Shown piece after piece: positions 18,606 through 27,511 of a stretch of DNA of 64,000 bases. How positions within the stretch are numbered: position 1 is the first letter of the stretch; the number at the start of each line of letters is the position of its first letter. The position numbers and the translations under genes were made by a program. The DNA lies in NCBI GenBank assembly GCA_963777435.1, contig CAVZQT010000003.1, forward strand, positions 2,108,001 to 2,172,000, read 5' to 3'. This DNA comes from AP-15 sp963777435 (GTDB lineage: Bacteria > Pseudomonadota > Alphaproteobacteria > ATCC43930 > CGMCC-115725). The notes beneath the pieces are model-generated. The model worked only from the letters and a program-made list of their open reading frames with translations, was not told where the DNA came from and ran no database searches.

Positions 18606-20787
18606 AGAACCGGTCGAGCGCCGAATCGAGGGGCGGCAACATTTCGCCGCGCAAACTCGCCATCGCCGTGCTGGCCGGCGGGTCATCACCGCGGGTAAGC
18701 ATCACTCGATCGGCGTCGAAACCGGCGCGCGCCGCCACCAACCTCGCCAGCTCACCCCAGGAAACCGCACCGCGGTTGGCGAGGTGCCAGATCCCGGTCT
18801 CGCCGTCGATCAACAGGTCGAGCGACGCGTTGACGAGATCCGGTACGTAGGTTGGCGAAATCACGATGTCCGCAACGGTGCTGACTTCGCGGCCGGCGGT
18901 TAAGGCGCAGAGCGTGTGGTAAACGAAATTATATCGGTCCCACGGCCCGAAAAAGGCGCTGGTACGTGCGATCAGCGCGTCGGGATGAATTTCCAGCACC
19001 TGCCGTTCAGCTTCTGCCTTGCTCGCGCCGTAGACGCAGACTGGACACGGCACATCGGTTTCGACATACGCTCGCCCGAGTCGCCCATCGAATACCAAGT
19101 CCGAGGAAAACGTGACGAATGGGATCCCGAGCCTAGCGCAGACCCTCGCTAGAGCCGCTGCCCCCTCCGTGTTTTCGCGAAAGCAGCGATCGGGTTCCTT
19201 CTCGGCATCGGCGACGCGAACATACCCCGCAGTATTGATGACCGCCCAAGGCCGATGCCGATCGAGCGCCGCTTCAATCGAATTCGGCTCGGCGATGTCG
19301 AGTTCCGACCGGCTGGTGATGTGGTGCTGCAGCCCGCGCAAGGCACAAATGCGGGTCAGCGCGCGTCCGAGGGTGCCAGTAGAGCCGGTAATCAATAACT
19401 CGCGAGCCATGGTTCTCCTCTCCGGAGCCGAGTGTCGAGACTGGCGAAAAAAGCGCATATCGCGGCGCCACCAGCCCGGGGTGTCCAGCACGGGGTGATC
19501 ATGCCGGCGGCCTGATGCCAGCGAGACGATCGCGTTGGCGAGCGCGGTTGGACGCGGGCGGCTGCCATGTCGGGCGTGAAAGGCCCCGCTTTCGTAATGT
19601 CCTTCCCGGCGGGTCAGGAGGGAATTCCAATCGACCGCTCCAATCAGCGCCCAGACGGTCACGGCGCGTACGCCGATCCCCTCGCTGCGCAACCTGACGG
19701 CGCCGTCATAGCCATCCAACAGCCACCGCAATTGCTCCTCGCGGGTGCAGCCAGCGTGTACTTCTGTGACTGCCACCGGCAACCGGTATCGCTCCCAGAC
19801 CTCCCGCAGACGCGCGGCGCTGCCGGTCTGGATATCCTTGCGGGCGATGCGCACCGCCTCGACATCGGCATAAGCTTGCCGCCCGTTCCCGCCCCAGGTG
19901 GTGCGCGGGTAGCGGTTCAGCCGCTGATCGAGAAACCGGTCGGTCGTAAGATAATAATTCAGTCCAATAACATCCGGCTCACAGGGGAATTCGGCCAAAT
20001 CGTCGAGAATTCTCTCGGGGATCCCGGCATCTATAAATTCCCGATACCAGGGGTGATGGGGATCGAGCCGCCCACATAACAGATCGAGGCTGAGCCAGCG
20101 CCGGTCGTTCTCATAATCTGCCTGAGTACGCAGCAGCGGCGTACTGTAGGTTTTTCCGATGTCTTCGGTTTGGATCAGCCGCGCTTGCGGCGTGATTTTT
20201 CGAACGGCCCGCATCGCCAATGCGGTGCCGTAGCACTCGTTCACCAGGGCGCGCAGAAAATCCCCGGTGTTCTTGTGGTGCGGATACCAGTGCCCGTAAA
20301 GGCAACTGAAGCGCGCCGTGGTCAGCGGCTCGTTGACCGGGGTAAACATCTCGATGCCGGAATAGCGGCGGGCAACCGTTGCGGCGTACTGGGCCAGCAG
20401 GCCGGGGAATTCGGGGTCGAGCAGGTTGGTGTAGTGCGGGCCGCCGCCATGATGTACGAGGCCAGCGATCGGGGTAATCCCCAGGTCAGCAAGCCGCCGC
20501 AGCCGGGCATCGTGCCAGTCCCAATTGCGGCAGTCAGGATGATCCGGAGCCACCTGCTCCCAGAGTACCGGATAGCGCAAAACGTGAAGACCGAGTTCGG
20601 CGATTGCGTCAAGGTCTTCAGGGCGGTGACTGTGGCCGGTCTCCAAAATCTGGTCGCGAAATGTGTTATGGACCCGGGTAATCGTGCACTCAATGCCGCC
20701 CCAGATTTCGATCGGAGGAGCGGGCGCGGCGGCTTCTAGGGTTACATCGCCGACATCACGCCGCGCCGCGTCGCTGACCCAGCTCAA
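18553..20787 (-). CDS. GH1-like glycosidase fused to RmlD-type sugar-nucleotide reductase
   Basis: A 744-aa two-domain protein. Residues 25 to about 420 form a clan GH-A barrel with the GH1 acid/base motif TPVNEP (Glu153) and nucleophile in VAVTEVHAG (Glu342). Residues from about 460 to 744 form an extended short-chain dehydrogenase like RmlD/dTDP-4-dehydrorhamnose reductase. That part has the NAD(P) loop ITGSTGTLGRAL and the YxxxK pair in YGASKAEAE. One polypeptide could thus cleave a glycoside and reduce a sugar nucleotide or free sugar, but the coupling is unproven. Translation probably starts at TTG 20787, overlapping the glf stop (TTGA), with GGAG 8 nt upstream. Confidence 0.85.
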   Translation of the reverse strand: MSWVSDAARRDVGDVTLEAAAPAPPIEIWGGIECTITRVHNTFRDQILETGHSHRPEDLDAIAELGLHVLRYPVLWEQVAPDHPDCRNWDWHDARLRRLADLGITPIAGLVHHGGGPHYTNLLDPEFPGLLAQYAATVARRYSGIEMFTPVNEPLTTARFSCLYGHWYPHHKNTGDFLRALVNECYGTALAMRAVRKITPQARLIQTEDIGKTYSTPLLRTQADYENDRRWLSLDLLCGRLDPHHPWYREFIDAGIPERILDDLAEFPCEPDVIGLNYYLTTDRFLDQRLNRYPRTTWGGNGRQAYADVEAVRIARKDIQTGSAARLREVWERYRLPVAVTEVHAGCTREEQLRWLLDGYDGAVRLRSEGIGVRAVTVWALIGAVDWNSLLTRREGHYESGAFHARHGSRPRPTALANAIVSLASGRRHDHPVLDTPGWWRRDMRFFRQSRHSAPERRTMARELLITGSTGTLGRALTRICALRGLQHHITSRSELDIAEPNSIEAALDRHRPWAVINTAGYVRVADAEKEPDRCFRENTEGAAALARVCARLGIPFVTFSSDLVFDGRLGRAYVETDVPCPVCVYGASKAEAERQVLEIHPDALIARTSAFFGPWDRYNFVYHTLCALTAGREVSTVADIVISPTYVPDLVNASLDLLIDGETGIWHLANRGAVSWGELARLVAARAGFDADRVMLTRGDDPPASTAMASLRGEMLPPLDSALDRFFKESEVAWRPESDRPGS

Positions 20788-21939
20788 ACAGCGAGCTCCA
20801 AGTCGCCGCCGCTTGCCGCCTTCTGAAGGGGCGGCGACCGCTTGCCGAGGCTCTCATCAATCCGGCGGAAGGTGGCCAATGCCTGGCCGACTACCTGGTC
20901 CATATTGTAATAGCGATAGGTAGCTAGGCGCCCAACAAACCACACGCCTTTGGTCGCCAGCGCCAAGGTCTCGTAGCGTTTGAAGAGCTCGGCGTTTTCG
21001 GGACGCGGGATCGGATAATAGGGATCGCCTTTGTCGGACGGGTATTCGTAGGTCAGAACTCGTCTGCGCGTGCTGCTGACCGGTAAGGTGTTTGTACTCA
21101 GTCACCCGAGTATAATCATTGGTCAGCGGGTAGTTCACGACTGCGACCGATTGGTGCCACGGTTTGTTCAGCGTCACATGCTTGAATGACAGCGACCGGT
21201 AGGGCAGCTTCCCATAACAATAACCGAAATACTCATCGATCGGCCCGGTAAAGATTACCTGCCGGTAGCGGACGCTTGGGGTTAGGTCGCTATAATCGGT
21301 GTCCAGCATAATCTCGATATTGGGGTGGTCGACAACCCGTTCGAACATCCGGGTAAACCCGGCGGCCGGCATGAATTGGTACTTGTCACCGAAATAACGG
21401 TCATCGGTATTGGTTCGCGTCGGCACCCGGGCCGTCACCGATTTGTCGAGCTCCGAGGGATCGACCCCCCACTGTTTTCTTGTGTAGCCACGGAAAAACT
21501 TTTCATAAAGCTCGCGGCCGACGGTGCTGAGGACAACGTCCTCGGCAGTGCGGATCACCTCGATCGGTTCGGCACGGGCGGCGAGCCAACCCTCGAGCTC
21601 GATCGAGGTCAGGGAAAGCCCGTAAAGCCGATTGATGGTGTCGAGATTGATCGGGATCGGCAACTGCATGCCGTCCACCTCGGCCAGCACGCGGTGCTTG
21701 TAGGTCCGCCAAGCAGTGAAATTCGACAGATAATCAAAAACGGTTTTGCTGTTGGTGTGGAAGATGTGCGGACCGTATTGATGGATCAGGATCCCAGCCT
21801 TGTTGTGACGATCATAGGCATTGCCGCCGATATGCGGCCGCCGATCGATCAAGAGCACCTTTTCATCACGCTGGCTTGCCAGCCGCTCGGCAATGACGCT
21901 TCCGGCAAAGCCGGCGCCGACCACCAGCCAATCAAACAC
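20784..21939 (-). pseudogene. glf: UDP-galactopyranose mutase, single-base frameshift near 21060
   Basis: FAD enzyme that interconverts UDP-galactopyranose and UDP-galactofuranose. The GTG start (21939) opens VVGAGFAGSVIAERL (FAD-binding GxGxxG). RRPHIGGNAYD and HIFHTNSKTVFDYL follow, all family-specific. After TEYKHLTGQQHAQT the frame breaks at an extra base at about 21060. The next frame resumes with VLTYEYPSDKGDPYYPIPRP and ends ATYRYYNMDQVVGQALATF, the true C-terminus, at 20784. Both halves are fully conserved, so the indel may be a sequence error. It is coupled to the downstream GH1-RmlD gene. Confidence 0.9.
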
Positions 21940-22260
21940 TGTCCGCTCCGTTAGGGGCTAGCAAAATGGTTTCCTTTCGACTTATCAGGAGTGGTCGGCG
22001 ATATGGGCCGCCAAGCTGCGCCGGCTGTTGCTGTTGATCAAAACAGTCTAGGCCGGCTTACAGAAACATTGCACAGGAGAACGCGTTCCAATGTCCGCAT
22101 ATAAATTGCTCAATAAAATAAGTGATGGTCTTTGGATCGATCTGCTATAGATCGCAGCAGTTGAAGTGCTGCACTGCAACAGCGCTCCGCGTCGCTGGGC
22201 GGCTGCCGCTAATCTTAGAGTTAATTTATCGTCGGGATCACAACTCGTCGCGCGAGCCAA
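21940..22260. other. Intergenic region upstream of glf
   Basis: A 321-bp gap between the glf start and the glycosyltransferase end. It is less GC-rich than its neighbours (for example around 22085-22150) and probably carries the promoter for the glf to GH1-RmlD transcript. No convincing coding sequence, tRNA or hairpin terminator was seen. Confidence 0.4.
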
Positions 22261-23496
22261 TCACGCCGGGTTGGATACCGCGACTTTCACTTCGGTGGGG
22301 TCGATTTTCCGATCACCTCGCTTTACGGCCGCTTCGACCAACGCCGCCATTTGCGCCCAGCTGCGATCCCACGAGATTTCGGCCAGCTCGCGATCGACCT
22401 TTTCGAGCCAGGCGCCGCCGTTCTTGACTAGGTCCAGTGCCGCGGCCGCCGCGTCAATAAATTCCATCGGCGTTTTGGCGATATGCACCCCCTCAAGACC
22501 GCCCCAGCGGCGCACGACATCGGTGATCGGCGTCGAGACCACCGGCTTTCCGGCTGCCAAATATTCAGGCGTTTTGGTCGGGCTGATAAATCGCGTCGCC
22601 TCGTTCATCGCGAACGGCATCAGAGCCACATGCCAATTCGCGATATAGGCGGGCAATTCGTCATAAGCTTTGCCGCCAAGGTAATGGATATTGGCGGCGC
22701 GTGGCAGGCTGGCGGGGTCGATTTTAACCACCGGCCCAACAAAAATCAGCTGCCATTCGGGGCGCAGGCGAGCCAGCGAAGCGACCAGATCGCAATCGAG
22801 CCGCTCGTCGATCACGCCGCAAAAGCCGAGCCGGGGGCGTCCGATCGTTGCCTGATCCGCAGGGTCGGATAGCCTCCCGCGCGCTTTGCCGAAATGCTCG
22901 GCATCGACAGCGCTTGGGAACGCATGGACGTTCGGATGCCGAGGCCGTTTTGCCTCATAAAGGCTGATACCGCCGGTGAATACGACATCGGCGCGCCGCA
23001 GCAGTTCGGTTTCGAGGCGATGCAGCTCTGTGGGAGCGTCCTTGAATGCCGACAGCTCGTCCATGCAGTCATAAACAGCAGCCGCCGGCGTGATTGCGTC
23101 GGCATATTGCAATGCCATTGGCGTGTAAAACCATAAGATTGGGCGCTCAATCTGCTGCTCGCGAATAAGATTCATCAGGAGCCGCCGCTGTTCCGCGAGC
23201 GCCATAGCTTCCGGCATGTTCTCAGGCATATGCGGAACGAAGACGTCGAGGTTTTCGCCGACGTAATAGCGCTCGAGATGCGGAGCCTTGCGCTCGGCGA
23301 AGACCGGCTCCTCAATATACAGAACCGGCATTGAGCGCGCGAACCGGGTCATCAGATGCTGCGGCCGCTGAAAAACCAGACCCCAGCGCAAGTGTGAAAG
23401 ACAGACGAGGCTATGCCCGCCCAGGCCGAAGCCCGAAGCCCGAAGCCCGAAGCCCGAAGCCCGAAGCCTTCGAATGAAGGACGCTCGGTCGATCAA
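22261..23496 (-). CDS. TuaH-like glycosyltransferase with repeat-containing 5' end
   Basis: A GT-B type glycosyltransferase of about 411 aa. After a repetitive N-terminus, LSHLRWGLVFQRPQHLMTRFA matches the opening of TuaH-like enzymes. VYDCMDELSAFKDAP, the DVVFTGG region and a C-terminal SPTKTPEYLAAGKPVV segment (nucleotide-sugar site) follow. It probably transfers a sugar to a surface glycan at the inner face of the membrane, and the neighbouring glf suggests galactofuranose (inference). The start is unclear: TTG 23496 lacks a ribosome site, and no ATG precedes the conserved part. Six copies of a 7-bp repeat lie inside the reading frame, so copy number controls the frame. Confidence 0.82.
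   Translation of the reverse strand: MIDRASFIRRLRASGFGLRASGFGLGGHSLVCLSHLRWGLVFQRPQHLMTRFARSMPVLYIEEPVFAERKAPHLERYYVGENLDVFVPHMPENMPEAMALAEQRRLLMNLIREQQIERPILWFYTPMALQYADAITPAAAVYDCMDELSAFKDAPTELHRLETELLRRADVVFTGGISLYEAKRPRHPNVHAFPSAVDAEHFGKARGRLSDPADQATIGRPRLGFCGVIDERLDCDLVASLARLRPEWQLIFVGPVVKIDPASLPRAANIHYLGGKAYDELPAYIANWHVALMPFAMNEATRFISPTKTPEYLAAGKPVVSTPITDVVRRWGGLEGVHIAKTPMEFIDAAAAALDLVKNGGAWLEKVDRELAEISWDRSWAQMAALVEAAVKRGDRKIDPTEVKVAVSNPA
23426..23467. repeat. Heptanucleotide tandem repeat (CCGAAGC)x6
   Basis: Six perfect copies of CCGAAGC (GCTTCGG on the coding strand) lie inside the 5' end of the glycosyltransferase gene and encode LRASGFG twice. Because 7 is not a multiple of 3, loss or gain of a unit changes the reading frame. 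A TTG at 23510-23512 sits 7 nt after GGAG and is out of frame with the enzyme at six copies (stop TAG at 23411-23413). It would be in frame at five or eight copies. Confidence 0.9.
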
Positions 23497-23512
23497 GATT
23501 CAGCAAGGTCAA

Positions 23513-23826
23513 ATGTTATCTCCGGACTGATCGAGGATTACCGGAACGCTGGGCGCAAATCGTGAGTTCCAGGTAGGGTATATGAATCCACGGTTGAGCC
23601 GCGAAGCGTCACTAATTCGCGCTGGCGGAACCTCACTCGCTCCGGCACCAGATGCCGGGACGTTTGGACCAGGCCTGCGTTTTACTAAGCAGGAGAAGGC
23701 CGGGTCTGTCCAAGCGGCGACGTTGTGAAGCGACCGGCTTCGGCCACGGCTCCGCGGACCATTTTGGAATGGCCAGAAGCGGCCGGCGAAGCCATCCACG
23801 TTCACTCAAGCGGGAGTAATCAGCCA
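23513..23826. other. Intergenic region between the glycosyltransferase and small stress-type genes
   Basis: About 314 bp separating divergent units. It holds the GGAG ribosome site used by the TTG at 23512 (minus strand) and must hold the promoter of the plus-strand small genes. I looked for a GGAAC-N16/17-CGTT (EcfG-type) promoter and did not find a good match. No coding sequence is supported. Confidence 0.35.
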
Positions 23827-24024
23827 ATGTCGAAAAAAGACCTGCCACCGGTGCCGCCGGCCGGGCGCTCCGACAAGGGCCCGGGGGGCCAAGCCGCCGA
23901 CGAGAAACCGTCCGACCTCGCCACCGATGCCGCTGAGGCGCGCCACCGCAACATCGATAAGCAGGGGCGCCAAGGCAATATCGCAGCGAATACGCGAAAT
24001 CAGGGCTACCAGCAGGACCGCTGA
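23827..24024 (+). CDS. Small hydrophilic conserved protein
   Basis: A 65-aa, Pro/Gly/Lys/Gln-rich protein without hydrophobic segments: MSKKDLPPVPPAGRSDKGPG at the start and NIAANTRNQGYQQDR at the end. It looks intrinsically disordered. Similar small proteins ending in HQGYQQDR are, from memory, widespread in rhizobia and relatives with no assigned role. The ATG at 23827 has GGGAG about 9 nt upstream. The stop is 1 nt before the ATG of the next small gene, so the two form an operon. Confidence 0.7.
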   Translation: MSKKDLPPVPPAGRSDKGPGGQAADEKPSDLATDAAEARHRNIDKQGRQGNIAANTRNQGYQQDR

Positions 24025-24025
24025 A

Positions 24026-24259
24026 ATGTCGAGCAGCACCAAGACGCCGGCGGCCGACCGCTCGCATGGCGGGCCGGGCAGCAGCCGCCAGGACGCCACC
24101 AAACCCGAGCCGCCGCATCATTCCGGGCCAGAGCCGGGACAGCCGACCAATACCCGCCACAGCCGGGTGTCCGGCGGCGGTGGCGAGCGCGACCGCCATC
24201 ACACGCATAACCCGCCCGAAAAAGGCAAAGGCAAGTCGACCACTCCGGGCCGCGGCTAA
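24026..24259 (+). CDS. Small disordered His/Gly/Pro-rich protein
   Basis: A 77-aa protein (MSSSTKTPAADRSHGGPGSS...) rich in Ser, Gly, His and Pro, with no predicted fold or targeting signal. It begins 1 nt after the stop of the preceding small gene, which supports co-transcription and translational coupling. The family is not recognised. With its partner it resembles hydrophilic, stress-associated small proteins, but that is inference from composition only. Confidence 0.55.
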   Translation: MSSSTKTPAADRSHGGPGSSRQDATKPEPPHHSGPEPGQPTNTRHSRVSGGGGERDRHHTHNPPEKGKGKSTTPGRG

Positions 24260-24406
24260 CGCCAGACATGATCGGCGCGTGGCGCCGCCGGCCCCGATCA
24301 GCTCCGGATTACAGTCGGGTCGGAAAACGGCAAAAACGCCGAAAGGGTCCCTGAGCGCGCGGAAGTGGAAAGTCGATCTGATTTACGCGATTGGCTTTAC
24401 CCTTAT

Positions 24407-25897
24407 TCAAGCGGGAATTGGTAAAGTCATGTATGAACGGATGGCAATCGCGAGATCGCCAAAAATCGGCGGCGGGCGGAAGGTCAGAGGTCCTTCCTGG
24501 TCATGCCAGCACTGCTCTTCGCCGCAGATGCAGCCCTTTCCGGTATCCCAATAGACAATGCGATAATTTCCAGACACTAGCCCCGGCACCGACACAGTCA
24601 CCAGGGCCGGAGACGCGCGGTCGAGCCGACCGTCCCTCCCGATCGGCGCGGTGCGCATCAGCCAGATGATAGCTTGGTTGTCGTCACCACAGGAAAACGC
24701 CGCGACCGCGTGATCGCTAATGATCAAATCACCGTAAAGATTGCGTCGGCGAAATCGTTTCCAATCGATTAGCGGCAGAAATCCCGCCAGCGAGTGCTGC
24801 GCCTTGCGCATTCCCGGCGTCAGCTTATGGGGCTCGCGATTGGGCCAGCGCATTCCGCCGCCGGCAGCGCCCGAAGCCAGATGCGCCCACTGCATGTGAC
24901 GAAAATACTCGTCGTCAAATGCCTCCGGCAAGGTCAGCCCGTGATCTTTGAAGGTATGGATCGGGCCGTGCTCGCTGTCGAAAATCGGGCGGTAGTCGCG
25001 AATTTCGCGCAGCGCCTCGCGGATAAGCCGTCCTGTGCTGATCGCCGGGGCGGCGGTATCCAGCGGAAAATCGATGGTGCCTTCCTCGTGCAAATGGATC
25101 GTCGCGAAATCCAGCATTGGGTGGCGATAAATCGGTTCATTGAGCCATGGCTTCCATTGCAATTCGGGGCCAAAGATCGAGACCGTCTGCAAATGGCTGC
25201 GGCCGTGGAGCTGGAGCTCTAAATTGCGCAGAAAAGGGCCGACATCCTCGATGAAATCCTCAAAGCAATGCGACCGGTCGAGGCCCTGCACCGGATGCAT
25301 TTCGTTCCACAAATCCCAGGCGAAGATGACCCCAGTTCCACCCCAGCGGCGGGTCGCAAAAGCCAGCCGCACCTTGATCAGTTCGCGCGTCTCAGGGCAT
25401 GACAACAGCTCGGTTCGGTCGCGGCACGGCCCGCCATTCGCCCGGTTGTACGGGTGGTCGCTCCAGTTGTTCCAGGTAAAGAATGTATCAAACGGCGTCA
25501 ATAACAGCCGCAGGCCAAGGCCCTCGCAGAGCCGCACCAGATCGTCCCATAGGGTGATCATCTGCGGCTCGATGTGCCCGGCCGGGCATTCGAAATAACA
25601 ATCCCCGTCTTCACAATATTCCAGCATCAGGCGCAGACAGGTCACGCCGCTTTCTTGCAGCCAAGCGAGATGGCGCTCAACGCCGGCAAGGTCGCGGCGG
25701 CCGATCAGGCCTCTGAGCTCGGGCCAGGTTATTGCGTCGTTTTGACCGATCGGGGTCCAGGCGACCCCGCTCCCGGTCATAAAATAAGGCGCTCCCGGCG
25801 CCACGGATATCCACGGCAGCTCTTCGCGCGTGCCCGATCCAGCGGCAAGCGCGGTCTGTGAATTATCGCAACCCGCCGCTTTCGGCACCAGCTTCAC
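24407..25897 (-). CDS. Clan GH-A (GH5-like) glycoside hydrolase family protein
   Basis: A 496-aa protein with a GH5-like TIM barrel. VERHLAWLQESGVTCLRLML follows the first strands, acid/base Glu199 is in WDLWNEMHP, and nucleophile Glu309 is in IFDSEHGPI. The C-terminal 130 residues look like a beta-sandwich (SVPGLVSGNYRIVYWDTGKG). The usual substrates of such enzymes are beta-mannan or beta-glucan, and nothing here identifies which. The start is GTG 25897, and no signal peptide is obvious at this start. It lies at the edge of the sugar island and is transcribed away from the MetE-like gene. Confidence 0.75.
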   Translation of the reverse strand: MKLVPKAAGCDNSQTALAAGSGTREELPWISVAPGAPYFMTGSGVAWTPIGQNDAITWPELRGLIGRRDLAGVERHLAWLQESGVTCLRLMLEYCEDGDCYFECPAGHIEPQMITLWDDLVRLCEGLGLRLLLTPFDTFFTWNNWSDHPYNRANGGPCRDRTELLSCPETRELIKVRLAFATRRWGGTGVIFAWDLWNEMHPVQGLDRSHCFEDFIEDVGPFLRNLELQLHGRSHLQTVSIFGPELQWKPWLNEPIYRHPMLDFATIHLHEEGTIDFPLDTAAPAISTGRLIREALREIRDYRPIFDSEHGPIHTFKDHGLTLPEAFDDEYFRHMQWAHLASGAAGGGMRWPNREPHKLTPGMRKAQHSLAGFLPLIDWKRFRRRNLYGDLIISDHAVAAFSCGDDNQAIIWLMRTAPIGRDGRLDRASPALVTVSVPGLVSGNYRIVYWDTGKGCICGEEQCWHDQEGPLTFRPPPIFGDLAIAIRSYMTLPIPA

Positions 25898-26234
25898 CCC
25901 AATAGTGGTATTCGCTCGTTATCAATTGCCATAAGCAGATCGTGTGTTCCTGCCCGGCTTACAATGCCGCGAGCCGATCCACTACCCGATCCCCGCAGTG
26001 ACGGGGAGCTTAAGGTTTGCGCGAGCCGCGAAGCATTGTAATCGGATTCTCGACCCGAGCCGTCTGCATTGCGAAGGCTTCAGAACACCTCGTCTGCAAT
26101 CCAGGTCGGCCTACCTGGTACAGTGCAAAAGAATGGCACACCCTGGGAAAACTCTGCGGCTTCGATGCGTGGCATCGTCCGATTAGGCGGGCTATGATCG
26201 ACCTGATTGGAAAGATAAAATGCGGGAGGTTGAG
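25898..26234. other. Intergenic region with divergent promoters
   Basis: 337 bp between the GH5-like and MetE-like genes, so promoters for both should be here. Two similar words, gtctgcattgc (about 26060) and gtctgcaatcc (about 26093), lie about 33 bp apart. I looked for SAM-riboswitch features in front of the MetE-like gene and saw none. No gene is supported. Confidence 0.35.
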
Positions 26235-27359
26235 ATGAGCACCGTGTCTGGTCCGCCGTTTCGCGCCGACCACGTCGGAAGTTTGCTGCGGCCGCCGGAA
26301 CTGCTGCGCGCGCGTGCCGAGCATCAGCAGGAGCGCCTTTCGGCTGGGGAGTTGCGGCGAGTCGAGGATGCCGCGATCCGCGATGTCGCGCAAATGCAGC
26401 AACAGATCGGGCTCCAGGGCATCACTGACGGCGAATTTCGCCGCCGCTCGTGGCATATGGATTTTCTCTATCAGATCGGCGGGGTCGGCAAGATCGACCA
26501 AAGCGTGCGCCTGCAGTTCAGGAATGAGGCCGGCTCTGTCGAAGCGGCGCTCGGGGGCTTTCGCATCGGTGGCAAATTGCGGCTGGAGGAGACGATTTTC
26601 GGCGAGGATTTCGTTTACCTCAAATCGGTCACGCCGCCGGGGACGACGCCGAAGCTGACGATCCCATCGCCTTCGATGCTGCATTATCGCGGCGGGCGGG
26701 CGGCGATCGACAGCGCGCTTTATCCCGATATGGATCAATTCTGGGATGACCTCGCCCTGGTCTACGCCGATGAAGTTGCCGCCTTGCACCGGCTCGGCTG
26801 CACCTATTTGCAGCTCGACGACACCAGTCTCGCTTATCTGAACGACCCGGCGCAGCGCGCCTATGTCAACAGCATTGGCGGCGACGGCGACACGCAGCAC
26901 CTGACCAACATCAAAATCATCAATGCCGCGCTGGCCGGCAAGCCGGACGGAATGACCGTGTGCACCCATATGTGCCGCGGCAATTTCCGATCGTCATGGA
27001 TGGCCGAAGGCGGGTACGACCATGTCGCCGAGGCATTGTTCGGCGAATTGGCGGTTGACGGCTTTTTCCTCGAATACGACGACGCGCGCTCCGGCGGGTT
27101 CGAACCCTTGCGGTTTGTGCCGCGCGGGTCAACGCGGGTAGTGCTGGGGCTCGTGACCAGTAAACGCGCCACCCTCGAGACCAAGGACGAGCTCAAGCGG
27201 CGGATCGACGAAGCGGCGAAATACGTGCCGCTAGAACAGCTGTGTCTCAGTCCGCAATGCGGCTTTTCGTCGACTGTCGACGGCAATGCACTGTCGATCG
27301 AGGAACAAAATGCGAAGCTCCGCCTCGTTGTCGAAACCGCCCGCGAAGTCTGGGGCTGA
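26235..27359 (+). CDS. MetE C-terminal-domain-like (cobalamin-independent methionine synthase family) protein
   Basis: A 374-aa stand-alone homologue of the catalytic C-terminal barrel of MetE. It opens with PFRADHVGSLLRPPELL, has GLQGITDGEFRRRSWHMDF, and keeps likely zinc ligands in VCTHMCRGNFR and LSPQCGFSS. Full MetE is about 750 aa with a duplicated barrel, while these short proteins are often methyltransferases of unknown substrate. The first ATG (26220) contains part of the ribosome site for the ATG at 26235 (GGGAGGTTGAG), so the latter is chosen. It is probably monocistronic. Confidence 0.88.
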   Translation: MSTVSGPPFRADHVGSLLRPPELLRARAEHQQERLSAGELRRVEDAAIRDVAQMQQQIGLQGITDGEFRRRSWHMDFLYQIGGVGKIDQSVRLQFRNEAGSVEAALGGFRIGGKLRLEETIFGEDFVYLKSVTPPGTTPKLTIPSPSMLHYRGGRAAIDSALYPDMDQFWDDLALVYADEVAALHRLGCTYLQLDDTSLAYLNDPAQRAYVNSIGGDGDTQHLTNIKIINAALAGKPDGMTVCTHMCRGNFRSSWMAEGGYDHVAEALFGELAVDGFFLEYDDARSGGFEPLRFVPRGSTRVVLGLVTSKRATLETKDELKRRIDEAAKYVPLEQLCLSPQCGFSSTVDGNALSIEEQNAKLRLVVETAREVWG

Positions 27360-27511
27360 GAAGAGCCGGACCGCGGGTTTCAAGCCACGAAAGTCGCATC
27401 TCGGCGTAATGCTGGCCTCCCTCGCCGCCGGCAGTGCGGCAACGGTGACGGCGCTCGATTTCGTGGGACAAGGTCCTGGTCGACCTCGGCTTCAAGAAAA
27501 GCGAAGCCGTT

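Noticed and set aside
26100..26234. SAM riboswitch upstream of the MetE-like gene
   Set aside because: No SAM-I or SAM-II core motifs or supporting stems were seen, and the gene is a stand-alone MetE-C-like protein, not classic methionine synthase.
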